Below, piece after piece: positions 1 through 11,261 of a stretch of DNA of 64,000 nt. The notes below the pieces were generated by a model. It ran no database searches. It was not told where the DNA came from and was given only the letters and a program-made list of their open reading frames with translations. The stretch comes from Pseudomonas sp. GD03944 (GTDB lineage: Bacteria; Pseudomonadota; Gammaproteobacteria; Pseudomonadales; Pseudomonadaceae). A program made the position numbers and the translations under genes. The stretch covers positions 310,001-374,000 of the forward strand of contig NZ_JAOCAH010000003.1 of assembly GCF_029839275.1 (NCBI RefSeq), read 5' to 3'. Numbering within the stretch: the stretch's first letter is position 1; the number at the start of each line of letters is the position of its first letter.

Positions 1-65
1 CGCAATGCTCGACTGCCGGGGCTACCTCGGCTTGGTGGTATGAATATGTTCTAGACACGACACAG

Positions 66-524
66 CTAAAGCAATGTGGCGTTTTTTTTCTGCTGATAGG
101 GGGATTCTATTCCATCAAAAAAGAATTGGAGATTGTCCTCCGGTCCATTTGTGGTCCTACCCGAAACCTTTTCCATTGCACAAAATCCGATCTTGAAGTC
201 GGGCTCTCCGATTACTAGAACGAATGGATTATTTTCATCGCCTCTTAAGTATCTCCCTCCATAGTGCCTTCTGGCGCACTCAAATAAATAAGCCGATGCC
301 AGGAAATGCAGGTCCTCTGGGAGTTGTGCCCCTTGCGAATAAAAGTCATGGAGAACGTGATCCACCAATAATATTGACTCTCTGCTGAAGTCTAGTTGTG
401 CCGCGTCAATTGGTGCTCCAGGGCTTCGGAATGCGTTGATAAAGTCATGTGCCTGTGAAGCCATTCCATCCTCAATAGATGCAGGCATCTTGGGCTTCTT
501 GCGGAAAATATCGAAGATGCTCAT
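66..524 (-). CDS. Hypothetical protein, AT-rich orphan
   Basis: This 152-residue protein starts MSIFDIFRKKP and has no signal peptide or membrane segment. I do not recognise its family. It looks like a compact soluble alpha/beta protein, with a helix-rich middle (residues 45-90) and a C-terminal part rich in Phe and Gly. Its coding sequence is visibly poorer in G+C than its neighbours and uses many A/T-ending codons, which suggests recent acquisition. A Shine-Dalgarno-like AAGGAAGAG lies just before the start. Small, compositionally odd single genes of this size are often immunity proteins or toxin-island remnants, but no toxin is visible and the window edge cuts off the context. That role is inference only. 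Confidence 0.6.
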   Translation of the reverse strand: MSIFDIFRKKPKMPASIEDGMASQAHDFINAFRSPGAPIDAAQLDFSRESILLVDHVLHDFYSQGAQLPEDLHFLASAYLFECARRHYGGRYLRGDENNPFVLVIGEPDFKIGFCAMEKVSGRTTNGPEDNLQFFFDGIESPYQQKKNATLL

Positions 525-608
525 TAACTCTTCCTTGTTACCAGAGGCGATGTTCAGCTGTCGCAGTACTCTCGCCTATTCCTAGTCGGTCGGAGGGACG
601 TGGCGGCT

Positions 609-646
609 GTATAAGGCGTTATACGCCATCACCTATAGGTGGTGAT
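609..646. repeat. Two adjacent palindromes in the left-edge spacer
   Basis: The first palindrome is GTATAA-GGCG-TTATAC (609-624). It is followed by ATCACC (628-633) pairing with GGTGAT (641-646), with the shorter palindrome CACCTATAGGTG nested inside. They lie in the 267-bp spacer between the orphan gene and aer, where no convincing gene is present. They could be an operator, a recombination scar or a small structured RNA. Nothing decides between these. Confidence 0.4.
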
Positions 647-757
647 ACTGCCGATCGTGCAGATCGCTTATTGAGCGAGTAAGAGATGTGTTGTCAATCG
701 TAGGAGTCAGCAGGCTGGCGTCTACAAGGGCGGTATTGGCAGGGTGTTAAGACAAGA

Positions 758-786
758 GCGCACCGGTATCACCCGGTGCGCCTTTT
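758..786. terminator. Hairpin terminator downstream of aer
   Basis: A 9-bp stem GCGCACCGG/CCGGTGCGC with a 6-nt loop is followed on the plus strand by CTTTTT. It lies 10 bp beyond the aer stop codon. The T-tract points to plus-strand termination, although no plus-strand gene is recognised upstream. On the minus strand the tail is only TCTTGTCTT. Confidence 0.6.
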
Positions 787-791
787 TGCGT

Positions 792-2357
792 TTAGCGATT
801 AAACCGTTCCACCAACGAATACTGCCCGTGCGCAGTGGCGGTCAGTTCCTTGCTGAGCTGGGCGGTGCTCTGGGCTTCGCCGGCGGTCTGGTCGGACAGT
901 TCGGCGATGGTGGTGATGTTGCGGTTGATTTCGTCGGCCACGGCGCTCTGTTCTTCCGCGGCGGCGGCGATCTGGTTGGCCATGTCGGCGATGTTGGCCA
1001 CCGAGTCGCTGATGCCGGCCAGGGCCTGGTCGGCCTGCTGTACGCGTTCGACGCCGTCGTCGGCCTGTTTGCGGCCGATTTCCATGGTCAGTACCGCTTC
1101 TTCGGCGGTGCGCTGAAGCTTGGCGATCAACTGGTGGATCTGCCCGGTGGACTCGGCAGTGCGTTGAGCCAGGGAGCGAACCTCGTCGGCGACCACGGCA
1201 AAACCACGGCCCATTTCACCGGCACGCGCAGCCTCGATGGCAGCGTTGAGGGCGAGCAGGTTGGTCTGGTCGGCAATGCCTTTGATCACGTCGACCACGC
1301 CGCCGATTTCATTGCTGTCGTGGGCCAGGCGGGTGACGGTTTCACCGGTTTCGCCCACCGACACCGACAGGCGCTGGATGGCCTCGCGGGTTTCCGCGGC
1401 GATGGTGCGGCCTTCGCTGGTCAGGCGGTTGGCCTCCTGGGTGGCGATGGCGGTACGTGCCACGTTGCTTGCGACTTCCAGGGTGGTGGCAGCCATTTCG
1501 TTGACCGCGGTGGCGACCTGTTCGGTCTCCTGGCGCTGGCGATCCAGTCCGGCGGAGCTGTTGTGTGCCAGCACGTCGGCCTGCTTGGCCTGAGCGGTCA
1601 GGTTTTCGGCGCTGTCCTGCAGGCGGGTGAGGCAGGTTTTCAGGCGCGCTTCCTGGCTGAGAATGGACATTTCCAGGCGGCCTTGGGCGCCACGGCTGTC
1701 GGTGTACATCTGGGCGATCAGCGGGTCGGAGGTGGTCTGGTCGGCCAGGCGCAGCAAGCGTTTGAGGCCACGTTGCTGCCAGTTCAACCCGGCCAGGCCG
1801 AGCGGCACGGAGAGCAGGGCGGCAATGGCGAAGCCCCAGCCGTGGTTGAGCCAGATGCCGATCAGGAAGCCGATCTGGCTGATCAGGATGAAGGGCAGCC
1901 AGTCCTGCAGCACCGGCAACCATTTGTCGCGGGTGGGAATCGCCGACTTGCCGGCGTTGATCCGCTGGTACAGGGCTTCGGCGCGGCGCACCTGCTCGGG
2001 GGTGGGTTTGACCCGCACCGACTCGTAGCCCACGACCTGGCCATTTTCCAGCATCGGAGTGACGTAGGCGTTGACCCAGTAGTAGTCGCCGTTCTTGCAG
2101 CGGTTCTTGACGATGCCCATCCACGGGCGGCCGCTTTTCAGGGTGGTCCACATGTGGGCGAACACGGCGGGCGGCACGTCCGGGTGACGGACCAGGTTGT
2201 GCGGGGCCCGAATCAGCTCTTCGCGAGAGAAGCCGCTGATGTCGATGAAGGCCTCGTTGCAGTAGGTGATCTGCCCTTTGGCGTCGGTCGTGGAGATCAA
2301 ACGTTGTTGCGAAGGGAACGTTCGTTCGCGTTGCGTTACTGGCTGGTTATTGCGCAT
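792..2357 (-). CDS. aer: Aerotaxis receptor (PAS-containing methyl-accepting chemotaxis protein)
   Basis: The 521-residue Aer-type energy/redox taxis receptor has an N-terminal PAS domain (about residues 10-120, with the YCNEAF and SGFSREEL signatures) that in the family binds FAD cytoplasmically. A short hydrophobic hairpin (about 140-185) anchors it in the inner membrane. The C-terminal signalling coiled coil carries the conserved hairpin tip around [18 protein letters not shown], which contacts CheA/CheW. There is no periplasmic ligand domain, as expected for Aer. It lies downstream of acnA on the same strand, separated by 183 bp. The aer-acnA adjacency is, from memory, conserved in Pseudomonas. 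The start has a weak Shine-Dalgarno (AGGGAC). Confidence 0.93.
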   Translation of the reverse strand: MRNNQPVTQRERTFPSQQRLISTTDAKGQITYCNEAFIDISGFSREELIRAPHNLVRHPDVPPAVFAHMWTTLKSGRPWMGIVKNRCKNGDYYWVNAYVTPMLENGQVVGYESVRVKPTPEQVRRAEALYQRINAGKSAIPTRDKWLPVLQDWLPFILISQIGFLIGIWLNHGWGFAIAALLSVPLGLAGLNWQQRGLKRLLRLADQTTSDPLIAQMYTDSRGAQGRLEMSILSQEARLKTCLTRLQDSAENLTAQAKQADVLAHNSSAGLDRQRQETEQVATAVNEMAATTLEVASNVARTAIATQEANRLTSEGRTIAAETREAIQRLSVSVGETGETVTRLAHDSNEIGGVVDVIKGIADQTNLLALNAAIEAARAGEMGRGFAVVADEVRSLAQRTAESTGQIHQLIAKLQRTAEEAVLTMEIGRKQADDGVERVQQADQALAGISDSVANIADMANQIAAAAEEQSAVADEINRNITTIAELSDQTAGEAQSTAQLSKELTATAHGQYSLVERFNR

Positions 2358-2508
2358 GGCGGGCTTGTCCCTAAGGGCGATACCGAGTTAATCGGCCATC
2401 GCTGCCTGAAGTTGAGCGTAAGGCGTCTCAACGCCTTCATTTTTATGATTGTTTGATACGGCGCGCAGTGTAACCGCAGTTGCTGTGTTAGGGGATCGCC
2501 GAAGTCGT

Positions 2509-2531
2509 CGCGGCAGGGTTGCCCTGCCGCG
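2509..2531 (-). terminator. GC-rich hairpin after acnA
   Basis: A perfect 10-bp stem CGCGGCAGGG/CCCTGCCGCG with a 3-nt loop begins 10 bp past the acnA stop codon. No U-tract follows on the minus strand, so it may be a 3' stabilising or processing hairpin, or a weak terminator, between acnA and aer. Confidence 0.5.
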
Positions 2532-2540
2532 ACACGGGGG

Positions 2541-5285
<2,745 letters not shown>

Positions 5286-5310
5286 TGCGCAACTCCTTAT
5301 CAGGCCTTTT

Positions 5311-5335
5311 CCTGGCTTGCACGGCACAAGCCAGG
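5311..5335 (-). promoter_or_regulatory. Leader hairpin upstream of acnA
   Basis: A perfect 9-bp inverted repeat CCTGGCTTG/CAAGCCAGG with a 7-nt loop lies 26 bp upstream of the acnA start, just before the Shine-Dalgarno. It would form in the 5' untranslated region. The loop is not CAGUGN and there is no bulged C, so it is not a canonical iron-responsive element. Confidence 0.45.
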
Positions 5336-5518
5336 ACGGGTGTTCGGCAGAGTCTTCACGCTAGCTCTGCTTGGAGAGTCTCGCCACGTTGGGGCGATCT
5401 CGGGGCGTGACAGGACGGGGTGGCGCGCTCCGGCGCCATCGCCGTCGTCCTTTTACTGGACAGGAAGGCTGCGCCGCAGGTTCCCCCTCCGTTATGATGC
5501 GCGCCCCAGGAGAACCCT

Positions 5519-6568
5519 ATGAATACGTTGCTGTTGCATTGCCGTCCGGGTTTCGAGAGCGAGGTGTGTGCCGAGCTGTCCGAACACGCGGCGCTGCTGA
5601 ATGTGGCCGGTTATGCCAAGGCCAAGGCCAATTCCGCCCATGCCGAATTCATCTGCACCGAAGCCGGCGGCGCCGACGCGCTGATGCGCGGCCTGCGCTT
5701 CAGCCAGTTGATCTTCCCCCGTCAATGGGCCCGCGGTGCTTTCATCGACCTGCCTGAAACCGACCGCATCAGCGTGTTGCTCGAGCAACTGGCCGATGCG
5801 CCGGTGTGCGGCAGCCTGTGGCTGGAGGTACTGGACACCAACGAAGGCAAGGAACTGTCGAATTTCTGCAAGAAGTTCGAGGCGCCGCTGCGCAAGGCGC
5901 TGACCAAGGCCGGCCGCCTGCAGGACGACCCGCGCAAGCCGCGGCTGTTGCTGACGTTCAAGAGCGGGCGCGAGGTGTTCCTCGGCCTGGCCGAACCGAA
6001 CAATTCGGCGCAGTGGCCCATGGGCATCCCGCGCCTGAAGTTCCCGCGCGAGGCGCCGAGTCGCTCGACCCTCAAGCTGGAAGAGGCCTGGCACACGTTC
6101 ATCCCGCGTGAGCAGTGGGAGACGCGTCTGTCCGACGAGATGACCGGTGTGGACCTGGGCGCCGCCCCCGGCGGCTGGACCTACCAACTGGTGCGCCGCG
6201 GCATGCTGGTGACCGCGATCGACAACGGCCCCATGGCCGACAGCCTGATGGACACCGGGCTGGTGCAGCACCTGATGGTCGACGGCTTTACCTGGAAGCC
6301 CAAGCAACCGGTGGACTGGATGGTCTGCGACATCGTCGAGAAGCCAGCCCGCAGCGCCGCCTTGCTGGAAACCTGGATTGGCGAGGGCCTGTGCCGTGAG
6401 GCGGTGGTCAACCTCAAGCTGCCGATGAAACAGCGCTATGCCGAAGTGCGGCGCCTGCTGCAGCGCCTGGAAGACGCGTTTGCCGCTCGGCGAATCAAGG
6501 TATCCATCGCCTGCAAGCAGCTCTACCACGACCGCGAGGAAGTGACCTGCCATTTGCGGCGGTTGTGA
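5519..6568 (+). CDS. rlmM: 23S rRNA (cytidine-2498-2'-O)-methyltransferase
   Basis: The 349-residue RlmM homologue methylates the 2'-hydroxyl of C2498 in the 23S rRNA peptidyl-transferase region using S-adenosylmethionine. An N-terminal THUMP-like region (to about residue 170) precedes a Rossmann methyltransferase domain with the SAM loop VDLGAAPGGWTYQL. CDIVEKPAR and the later NLKLPMKQRY lysine segment are typical of FtsJ/RrmJ-like 2'-O-methyltransferases. CAGGAG lies 6-7 bp before the ATG. It is transcribed alone and divergently from acnA. Confidence 0.94.
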   Translation: MNTLLLHCRPGFESEVCAELSEHAALLNVAGYAKAKANSAHAEFICTEAGGADALMRGLRFSQLIFPRQWARGAFIDLPETDRISVLLEQLADAPVCGSLWLEVLDTNEGKELSNFCKKFEAPLRKALTKAGRLQDDPRKPRLLLTFKSGREVFLGLAEPNNSAQWPMGIPRLKFPREAPSRSTLKLEEAWHTFIPREQWETRLSDEMTGVDLGAAPGGWTYQLVRRGMLVTAIDNGPMADSLMDTGLVQHLMVDGFTWKPKQPVDWMVCDIVEKPARSAALLETWIGEGLCREAVVNLKLPMKQRYAEVRRLLQRLEDAFAARRIKVSIACKQLYHDREEVTCHLRRL

Positions 6569-6576
6569 GCCAGGGC

Positions 6577-6607
6577 GGGTGTCGCGGCTGAAGCCCCTCC
6601 CACAGGG
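6577..6607. repeat. REP-like element
   Basis: The segment between rlmM and tusA contains the core TGTCGCGGCTGAAGCCCC followed by TCCCACAGG. It resembles the 30-40 bp repetitive extragenic palindromes of the P. putida/P. fluorescens lineage, which have a GCGGnnnnnnnCCGC stem and a CTCCCACAGG tail. Only one copy was noticed in the window. Confidence 0.6.
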
Positions 6608-6698
6608 TGTCTGGCGCTGGCCGCGACGGATCGCCACCGGGTGATGGTCTGGCGGCCTGCTTTGCGCGAGAATGGCCGCCTGTTTCTGGAGTCTTTCG

Positions 6699-6950
6699 AT
6701 GTCCTCGTATGCTGATGCCGTGCCTGACGGCACCCTCGACGCCACCGGGCTGAACTGCCCGGAGCCGGTGATGATGCTGCACAACAAAGTCCGCGAGCTG
6801 CCGCCCGGTGGCCTGCTCAAGGTGATCGCCACCGATCCCTCGACCCGTCGTGATATTCCCAAGTTCTGCGTGTTCCTCGGCCACGAGCTGCTGGAGCAGG
6901 CGGAAGAGGCGGGCACCTACCTGTACTGGATTCGCACCAAGGCCGAATAA
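6699..6950 (+). CDS. tusA: Sulfur carrier protein TusA
   Basis: TusA of 83 residues carries persulfide sulfur from cysteine desulfurase to the Tus relay and MnmA for 2-thiouridine synthesis, and to other sulfur acceptors. The sulfur-carrying cysteine is C20 in the family motif GLNCPEPVM. The start at 6699 is chosen because CTGGAG lies 7 bp upstream and the product has normal TusA length. An in-frame ATG at 6672 would add nine residues. It is a single gene between rlmM and the convergent MATE transporter. Confidence 0.93.
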   Translation: MSSYADAVPDGTLDATGLNCPEPVMMLHNKVRELPPGGLLKVIATDPSTRRDIPKFCVFLGHELLEQAEEAGTYLYWIRTKAE

Positions 6951-7010
6951 CGCGTGGCGCGTGGGCGGTAGCGGAACAGGATCGTTCTGTGCAGTCGTTC
7001 AGGGGCCATG

Positions 7011-7036
7011 GGTGGAACGCTGAAGCGTGTTCCACC
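7011..7036. repeat. REP-like hairpin downstream of tusA and the MATE gene
   Basis: GGTGGAAC (7011-7018) pairs with GTTCCACC (7029-7036) around GCTGAAGCGT, and is followed by CTACG. It resembles the 'GTAGGGTGGAACACGC...' interspersed hairpins I associate with the P. mendocina/P. stutzeri side of the genus. It sits between the convergent tusA and MATE genes and may also end transcription. Confidence 0.45.
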
Positions 7037-7053
7037 CTACGAAAGTCAGCGCC

Positions 7054-8442
7054 CTAGATTTGCTCGCCGGTGCGGCTGATCAGGATGTGCCGCTTTGAGC
7101 TGATGGTCAGGCGCACTGCCAGCATCAGCGCGGCGCAGGTCAGGCCGACGATCAGCCCCTGCCACAGACCGGCTGGCCCACTGGCCGGGCCGAACAGGTC
7201 GGTAAGCCCCAGCACGTAACCCACCGGCAGGCCGATGCCCCAGTAAGCGAACAGGGTCATGATCATGGTCGCCCGGGTGTCCTGGTAGCCACGCAGGGCG
7301 CCGGCGGCGGTGACCTGGATGGCATCGGAGAACTGGAACAGCGCGGCATAGACGATCAGGCTGGCGGCCAGCGCCACCACCTCGGCGTCCGGGGTGTAGA
7401 TCCGGGCGATAGGGGCGCGCAACAGCAGCATGGCGCTGGCCGACAGGCAGGCGTAGCTCAGGGCGGTGAAAATGCTCACCCAGGCGGCGAAGCGCGCCTC
7501 ATGGGGCTGGCCGCGTCCCAGGGCTTGGCCGACGCGCACGGTGGCGGCCATGCCGATGGAGTAGGGGATCATGAACACCAGGGAGCTGAAGTTCAGGGCG
7601 ATCTGGTGCCCGGCCACCACGGTCTCACCGAGCCCGCCGATCAACAGGGCGATGACGGCGAAGATGCTCGACTCGGCGAACACCGCGATGCCGATGGGCA
7701 GGCCGATGCCCAGCAGGCGTTTGATCAGTGCCCACTGCGGCGGGTCGAAGCGCTGGAGCGGCATGCTGGCGCGGTAGGCCGGCGCCCGGCGAATCCACCA
7801 CAGCATGCCCAGCAGCATGAACAGCATCACCAGCGCCGTGGCCCAGCCGCAGCCCACGCTGCCCAGGGCCGGAAAGCCCAGCTTGCCGTAGATCAGCACG
7901 TAGTTCAGGGGGATGTTCAGCAGCAGGCCGAGCAGCCCCAGGACCATCGCCGGCCGGGTCAATCCCAGGCCGTCGCTGTAGCAGCGCAGCACATGGAACA
8001 GCGCCACGCAGGGGAAGCCCAGAGCCACGCCATGCAGATAGCCCATGGTGGGTTCGATCAGGTCGGGGTCGACCTTCATCTGGCGCAGAATGAATTCGGC
8101 ATTCCACAGCACGCTGGCGGCAACGCCACCCACCGCCACCGCCAGCCATAGTGCCTGGCGCACCAGGGGGCCGATCTCGTGGTGCTGCTGGGCACCGAAG
8201 CGCTGGGCGACCTTGGGCGTGGTAGCCAGCAGGATGCCGGTCATCAACAGGAACACCGGCACCCAGATCGAGTTGCCCAGGGCCACGGCCGCCAGGTCGC
8301 GGGCACTGAAGCGCCCCGACATGACGGTGTCGACGAAGCCGATCGCCGTGTAGGACAGCTGGGCGATGATGATCGGCGTGGCTAGGACCAGCAGCGTGCG
8401 CAGTTCGGTGCGCACGCGCTGCAGGCGAGACTCGGCAGGCAT
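7054..8442 (-). CDS. MATE family multidrug efflux transporter
   Basis: This 462-residue inner-membrane protein has about 12 hydrophobic segments in two related bundles, the normal size and layout for NorM/PmpM-type MATE antiporters. These expel cationic drugs in exchange for Na+ or H+. Family-like features include the N-terminal VDTVMSGRFSARDLAAVALG and the second-half repeat ALRGYQDTRATM. The substrate cannot be told from sequence. It is single and divergent from pdxB, with GGAAT as a moderate Shine-Dalgarno. Confidence 0.9.
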   Translation of the reverse strand: MPAESRLQRVRTELRTLLVLATPIIIAQLSYTAIGFVDTVMSGRFSARDLAAVALGNSIWVPVFLLMTGILLATTPKVAQRFGAQQHHEIGPLVRQALWLAVAVGGVAASVLWNAEFILRQMKVDPDLIEPTMGYLHGVALGFPCVALFHVLRCYSDGLGLTRPAMVLGLLGLLLNIPLNYVLIYGKLGFPALGSVGCGWATALVMLFMLLGMLWWIRRAPAYRASMPLQRFDPPQWALIKRLLGIGLPIGIAVFAESSIFAVIALLIGGLGETVVAGHQIALNFSSLVFMIPYSIGMAATVRVGQALGRGQPHEARFAAWVSIFTALSYACLSASAMLLLRAPIARIYTPDAEVVALAASLIVYAALFQFSDAIQVTAAGALRGYQDTRATMIMTLFAYWGIGLPVGYVLGLTDLFGPASGPAGLWQGLIVGLTCAALMLAVRLTISSKRHILISRTGEQI

Positions 8443-8594
8443 GACGATTCCGTAGAAGTATTCTGGAAAGCCGCACAGTCTACGCCTTGACGTATCGGTC
8501 AGGAAAGGCGCGTTCGGTCATTCCCCGGTTGCATGCTGCTCAGGCACTGCCGCATCCGGTTAGAATGCCGCCTTGGCCCTGGAGGTGCTCCCTG

Positions 8595-9737
8595 ATGCGT
8601 ATCGTCGCCGACGAAAACATACCCCTGCTCGATGAATTCTTTGCCGGCATCGGCGAGATCCAGCGCGCCCCCGGGCGGGCCATCGATCGTGCGACCCTGG
8701 GCGATGCCGAGGTGTTGCTGGTGCGCTCGGTGACCCAGGTCGACCGCGCCTTGCTGGAGGGCAGTCGGGTGAAGTTCGTCGGCACCTGCACCATCGGCAC
8801 CGATCACCTGGACCTGGAGTATTTCCGCGAGGCCGGCATCGCCTGGTCCAGCGCGCCGGGCTGCAACGCCCGGGGCGTGGTCGACTACGTGCTGGGCAGT
8901 TTGCTGGTGCTGGCCGAGGACGCGGGCTGTGCCCTGGAGAGCCGCACCTACGGCGTGGTCGGCGCGGGGCAGGTCGGTGGCCGGCTGGTGGCGGTGCTGC
9001 GCGGTCTGGGCTGGCGCGTGCTGGTGTGCGACCCGGTGCGCCAGGCGGCAGAGGGTGGCGACTTCGTTTCCCTGGAGCAGGTCATCGCCGAGTGTGATGT
9101 GATCAGCCTGCACACGCCGTTGACCCGTCAGGGTGCTCACCCGACCCATCACCTGTTCGACGCGGCGCGCCTGGCCCAGCTGAAGACGGGCGCCTGGCTG
9201 ATCAATGCCAGCCGTGGCGCGGTGATCGACAACGCCGCCCTCACCGAACAGCTCAAGGCGCGAAGCGACCTGCGCGCCGTGTTGGATGTCTGGGAAGGCG
9301 AGCCGCTGGTGAACGTCGAACTGGCTGGCTTGTGCCGGATCGCCACCCCGCACATTGCCGGCTACAGCCTGGACGGCAAGCTGCGCGGCACGGCGCAGAT
9401 CTACCAGGCGTACTGTGCGCAGCAGGGGGTGGCCCCAGCGATAGAGCTGGATGAATTGATGCCTGCGCAGCGGCTTGCCGGGGTTTGCCTCGACGCCAGC
9501 GCCGATCCTGCCTGGGCCCTGGCCACCCTGTGCCGCGCGGTGTACGACCCGCGGCGTGACGATGCGGATTTCCGCCGCAGCCTGTGGGGTGATGCCGCCC
9601 AGCGCCGGGCCGCCTTCGATGCCCTGCGCAAGCAGTACCCGGTGCGCCGGGAGATCACCGGCCTGCAGGTCGAGCTGCACGGGCAGGCGCCATCGCTGGG
9701 TGCGCTGGTCCAGGCGCTTGGGGCGCAGGTTCGCTAA
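8595..9737 (+). CDS. pdxB: Erythronate-4-phosphate dehydrogenase
   Basis: This 380-residue enzyme is a D-2-hydroxyacid dehydrogenase family member that oxidises 4-phospho-D-erythronate in the DXP-dependent route to pyridoxal 5'-phosphate. The NAD fold has the [12 protein letters not shown] motif. The catalytic Arg (NASRGAVID), Glu (DVWEGEP) and His ([12 protein letters not shown]) are in their usual order, and the PdxB-specific C-terminal dimerisation domain follows. The start at 8595 has GGAGGTG about 7 bp upstream. Further upstream in-frame ATGs would give a non-homologous extension. A perfect hairpin terminator follows. Confidence 0.96.
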   Translation: MRIVADENIPLLDEFFAGIGEIQRAPGRAIDRATLGDAEVLLVRSVTQVDRALLEGSRVKFVGTCTIGTDHLDLEYFREAGIAWSSAPGCNARGVVDYVLGSLLVLAEDAGCALESRTYGVVGAGQVGGRLVAVLRGLGWRVLVCDPVRQAAEGGDFVSLEQVIAECDVISLHTPLTRQGAHPTHHLFDAARLAQLKTGAWLINASRGAVIDNAALTEQLKARSDLRAVLDVWEGEPLVNVELAGLCRIATPHIAGYSLDGKLRGTAQIYQAYCAQQGVAPAIELDELMPAQRLAGVCLDASADPAWALATLCRAVYDPRRDDADFRRSLWGDAAQRRAAFDALRKQYPVRREITGLQVELHGQAPSLGALVQALGAQVR

Positions 9738-9750
9738 GGGCAGAATGAAA

Positions 9751-9775
9751 AAGCCCGGGCAGGCCCGGGCTTCTG
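9751..9775. terminator. Terminator between pdxB and the convergent small gene
   Basis: AAGCCCGGGC/GCCCGGGCTT are fully complementary 10-nt arms with a 2-nt centre (the outer 8 bp would form the real stem). An A-run precedes and TTCT follows. It can serve both pdxB and the convergent gene ending at 9790. Confidence 0.8.
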
Positions 9776-9789
9776 GTGTGTCGGGAGGA

Positions 9790-9972
9790 TCAGTCGGCGT
9801 GGCGTGCCGCTGTTTCGCGGCTGCGGTCCAGCTCGTTGCAGGCGTGCTGGATCATGCTTTCGGTGATCGGGATTTCGCGGCCCTGGGCATCGATAATGGC
9901 GCCACCGACAAACTGCTGAGCCTGTTGCGGCGTGGGCGTGGATGCGGGCGTGGTCTGCTTCTGGGTATTCAT
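9790..9972 (-). CDS. Small conserved Pseudomonas protein (PA1571-like)
   Basis: This 60-residue hydrophilic protein has a Gln/Thr/Pro-rich N-terminus and a conserved-looking core (FVGGAIIDAQGREIPITESM followed by IQHACNELD). No membrane segment or known catalytic motif is seen. From memory, P. aeruginosa PA1571 lies beside an NAD-kinase-like gene (PA1572), as here, and this is the basis for the family label. A strong GAGGAG precedes the ATG. Function is unknown. It is divergent from the NAD-kinase-like gene. Confidence 0.8.
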   Translation of the reverse strand: MNTQKQTTPASTPTPQQAQQFVGGAIIDAQGREIPITESMIQHACNELDRSRETAARHAD

Positions 9973-10031
9973 CGTCGGGTCTCCTCATCAGGTGGTGCGC
10001 GCAGTCTAAAAGGGTCAAATGACTGCGCGGT

Positions 10032-10057
10032 GACAGTTCGAGTGACGAAAAACTGTC
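10032..10057. promoter_or_regulatory. Dyad in the divergent region before the NAD-kinase-like gene
   Basis: GACAGTT (10032-10038) and AACTGTC (10051-10057) form a 7-bp inverted repeat with a 12-bp centre, in the 171-bp spacer shared by two divergent genes. The position fits an operator, but no regulator is indicated. Confidence 0.35.
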
Positions 10058-10143
10058 GGTGAATATGTACCCTGCAGTCACTGTGCCAAGAAACCTATGG
10101 GTTTGAAAAGGCGACTGATCGGATTGGCAAAACGAGGACGGAT

Positions 10144-11259
10144 ATGTCGAGGTTTCACCTGGGGCTGATCATCAACCCCCTGGCGGGTGTGGGTGGCCCC
10201 GCCGGACTCAAGGGCAGCGACGGCGTGGCCGAGCAGGCCATGGCCCTGGGCAGTGTGCCAAAGGCGGCCTTGCGCACCCGCGCGGCCCTGGAGTGCCTGC
10301 TGCCGGCCCGCGAGCGCCTGGCGTTCGTGACCTTTCCCGGGCCGATGGGCGCCGACCTGCTGGCAGACATGGGCTTCACCCACCAGGTGTTGGGCGAGCT
10401 GTCAGGCGTCTCGACCTCGGCGGCTGACACCCAGCGTGCAGTGGAGCTACTGCAGGAGGCCGGGGTGGCGTTGATCCTGTTCGCCGGTGGCGATGGCACG
10501 GCCCGTGATGTCTGCGCCGCGGTGCGCGAGTGCCAGCCGGTGCTGGGCATTCCGGCGGGGGTGAAGATCCAGTCCGGGGTGTACGCCATCAGCCCTCGGG
10601 CGGCAGGCGAGCTGACCCTGCGCCTGCTCGATGGCGGCCTGGTGCGACTGGGCAGTGGCGAGGTGCGCGACCTGGACGAGGCGGCGCTGCGCGATGGGCG
10701 AGTCGCCGCGCGCTGGTATGGCGAACTCACCGTGCCGGAGGAGGGCGGCTACGTGCAGCAGGTCAAGCAGGGCGGCGTCGAGTCCGAAGAACTGGTGCTC
10801 GCCGACTTGGCCGCCTGGCTGGAAAGCAGCTGGGAAACCGACGTGCGCTACATCTTCGGGCCGGGTTCGACCCTGCACGGGCTGGCGGCCAACCTGGGGC
10901 TGGAGACAACGCTGCTGGGCGTCGACGTGATCGAGAACGGCCAGGTGATCGCCCGTGACGTTACCGAGGCGCAGCTGTTCGAGCTGATCGACGACCACCC
11001 GGCACGGCTGCTGGTCACCGCCATCGGTGGCCAGGGGCATATCCTCGGGCGCGGCAATCAGCAGATCAGCCCGCGGGTGGTGCGCGCGGTGGGCCTGGAA
11101 CACCTGCGGGTGATCGCCACCAAACGCAAGCTGGGCACCCTGGAAGGCCGGCCGCTGCTGGTGGACAGCGGCGATGTGCAGCTGGATGATGCCTTTCCCG
11201 ACGTGGTGCGGGTGTGGGCGGGGTACAAGGAGGAACTGCTGTACCCCGTAGGACGTTGA
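10144..11259 (+). CDS. ATP-NAD kinase family protein (COG3199 type)
   Basis: This 371-residue protein is from the NAD-kinase/diacylglycerol-kinase superfamily. The hallmark nucleotide loop GGDGTARD lies near residues 115-122, after an N-terminal LIINPLAGVGG phosphate-binding segment. The C-terminal part, with FGPGSTLHG and AIGGQGHILGRGNQQISPRV, is typical of the COG3199 group and not of the housekeeping NAD kinase NadK. It presumably phosphorylates NAD or a related small molecule, but the substrate is not established. GAGGACGG precedes the ATG. It heads a tight gene run, with the DUF1287 gene starting within 2-20 bp of its stop. Confidence 0.85.
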   Translation: MSRFHLGLIINPLAGVGGPAGLKGSDGVAEQAMALGSVPKAALRTRAALECLLPARERLAFVTFPGPMGADLLADMGFTHQVLGELSGVSTSAADTQRAVELLQEAGVALILFAGGDGTARDVCAAVRECQPVLGIPAGVKIQSGVYAISPRAAGELTLRLLDGGLVRLGSGEVRDLDEAALRDGRVAARWYGELTVPEEGGYVQQVKQGGVESEELVLADLAAWLESSWETDVRYIFGPGSTLHGLAANLGLETTLLGVDVIENGQVIARDVTEAQLFELIDDHPARLLVTAIGGQGHILGRGNQQISPRVVRAVGLEHLRVIATKRKLGTLEGRPLLVDSGDVQLDDAFPDVVRVWAGYKEELLYPVGR

Positions 11260-11261
11260 CG

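Noticed and set aside
609..646. Integron attC site
   Set aside because: The palindrome looks similar at first, but neither GTTRRRY nor RYYYAAC core sites are found and there is no integrase or cassette array.
5311..5335. Iron-responsive element for acnA
   Set aside because: The loop and the bulged cytosine required for an IRE are missing, so it is kept only as an unexplained leader hairpin.
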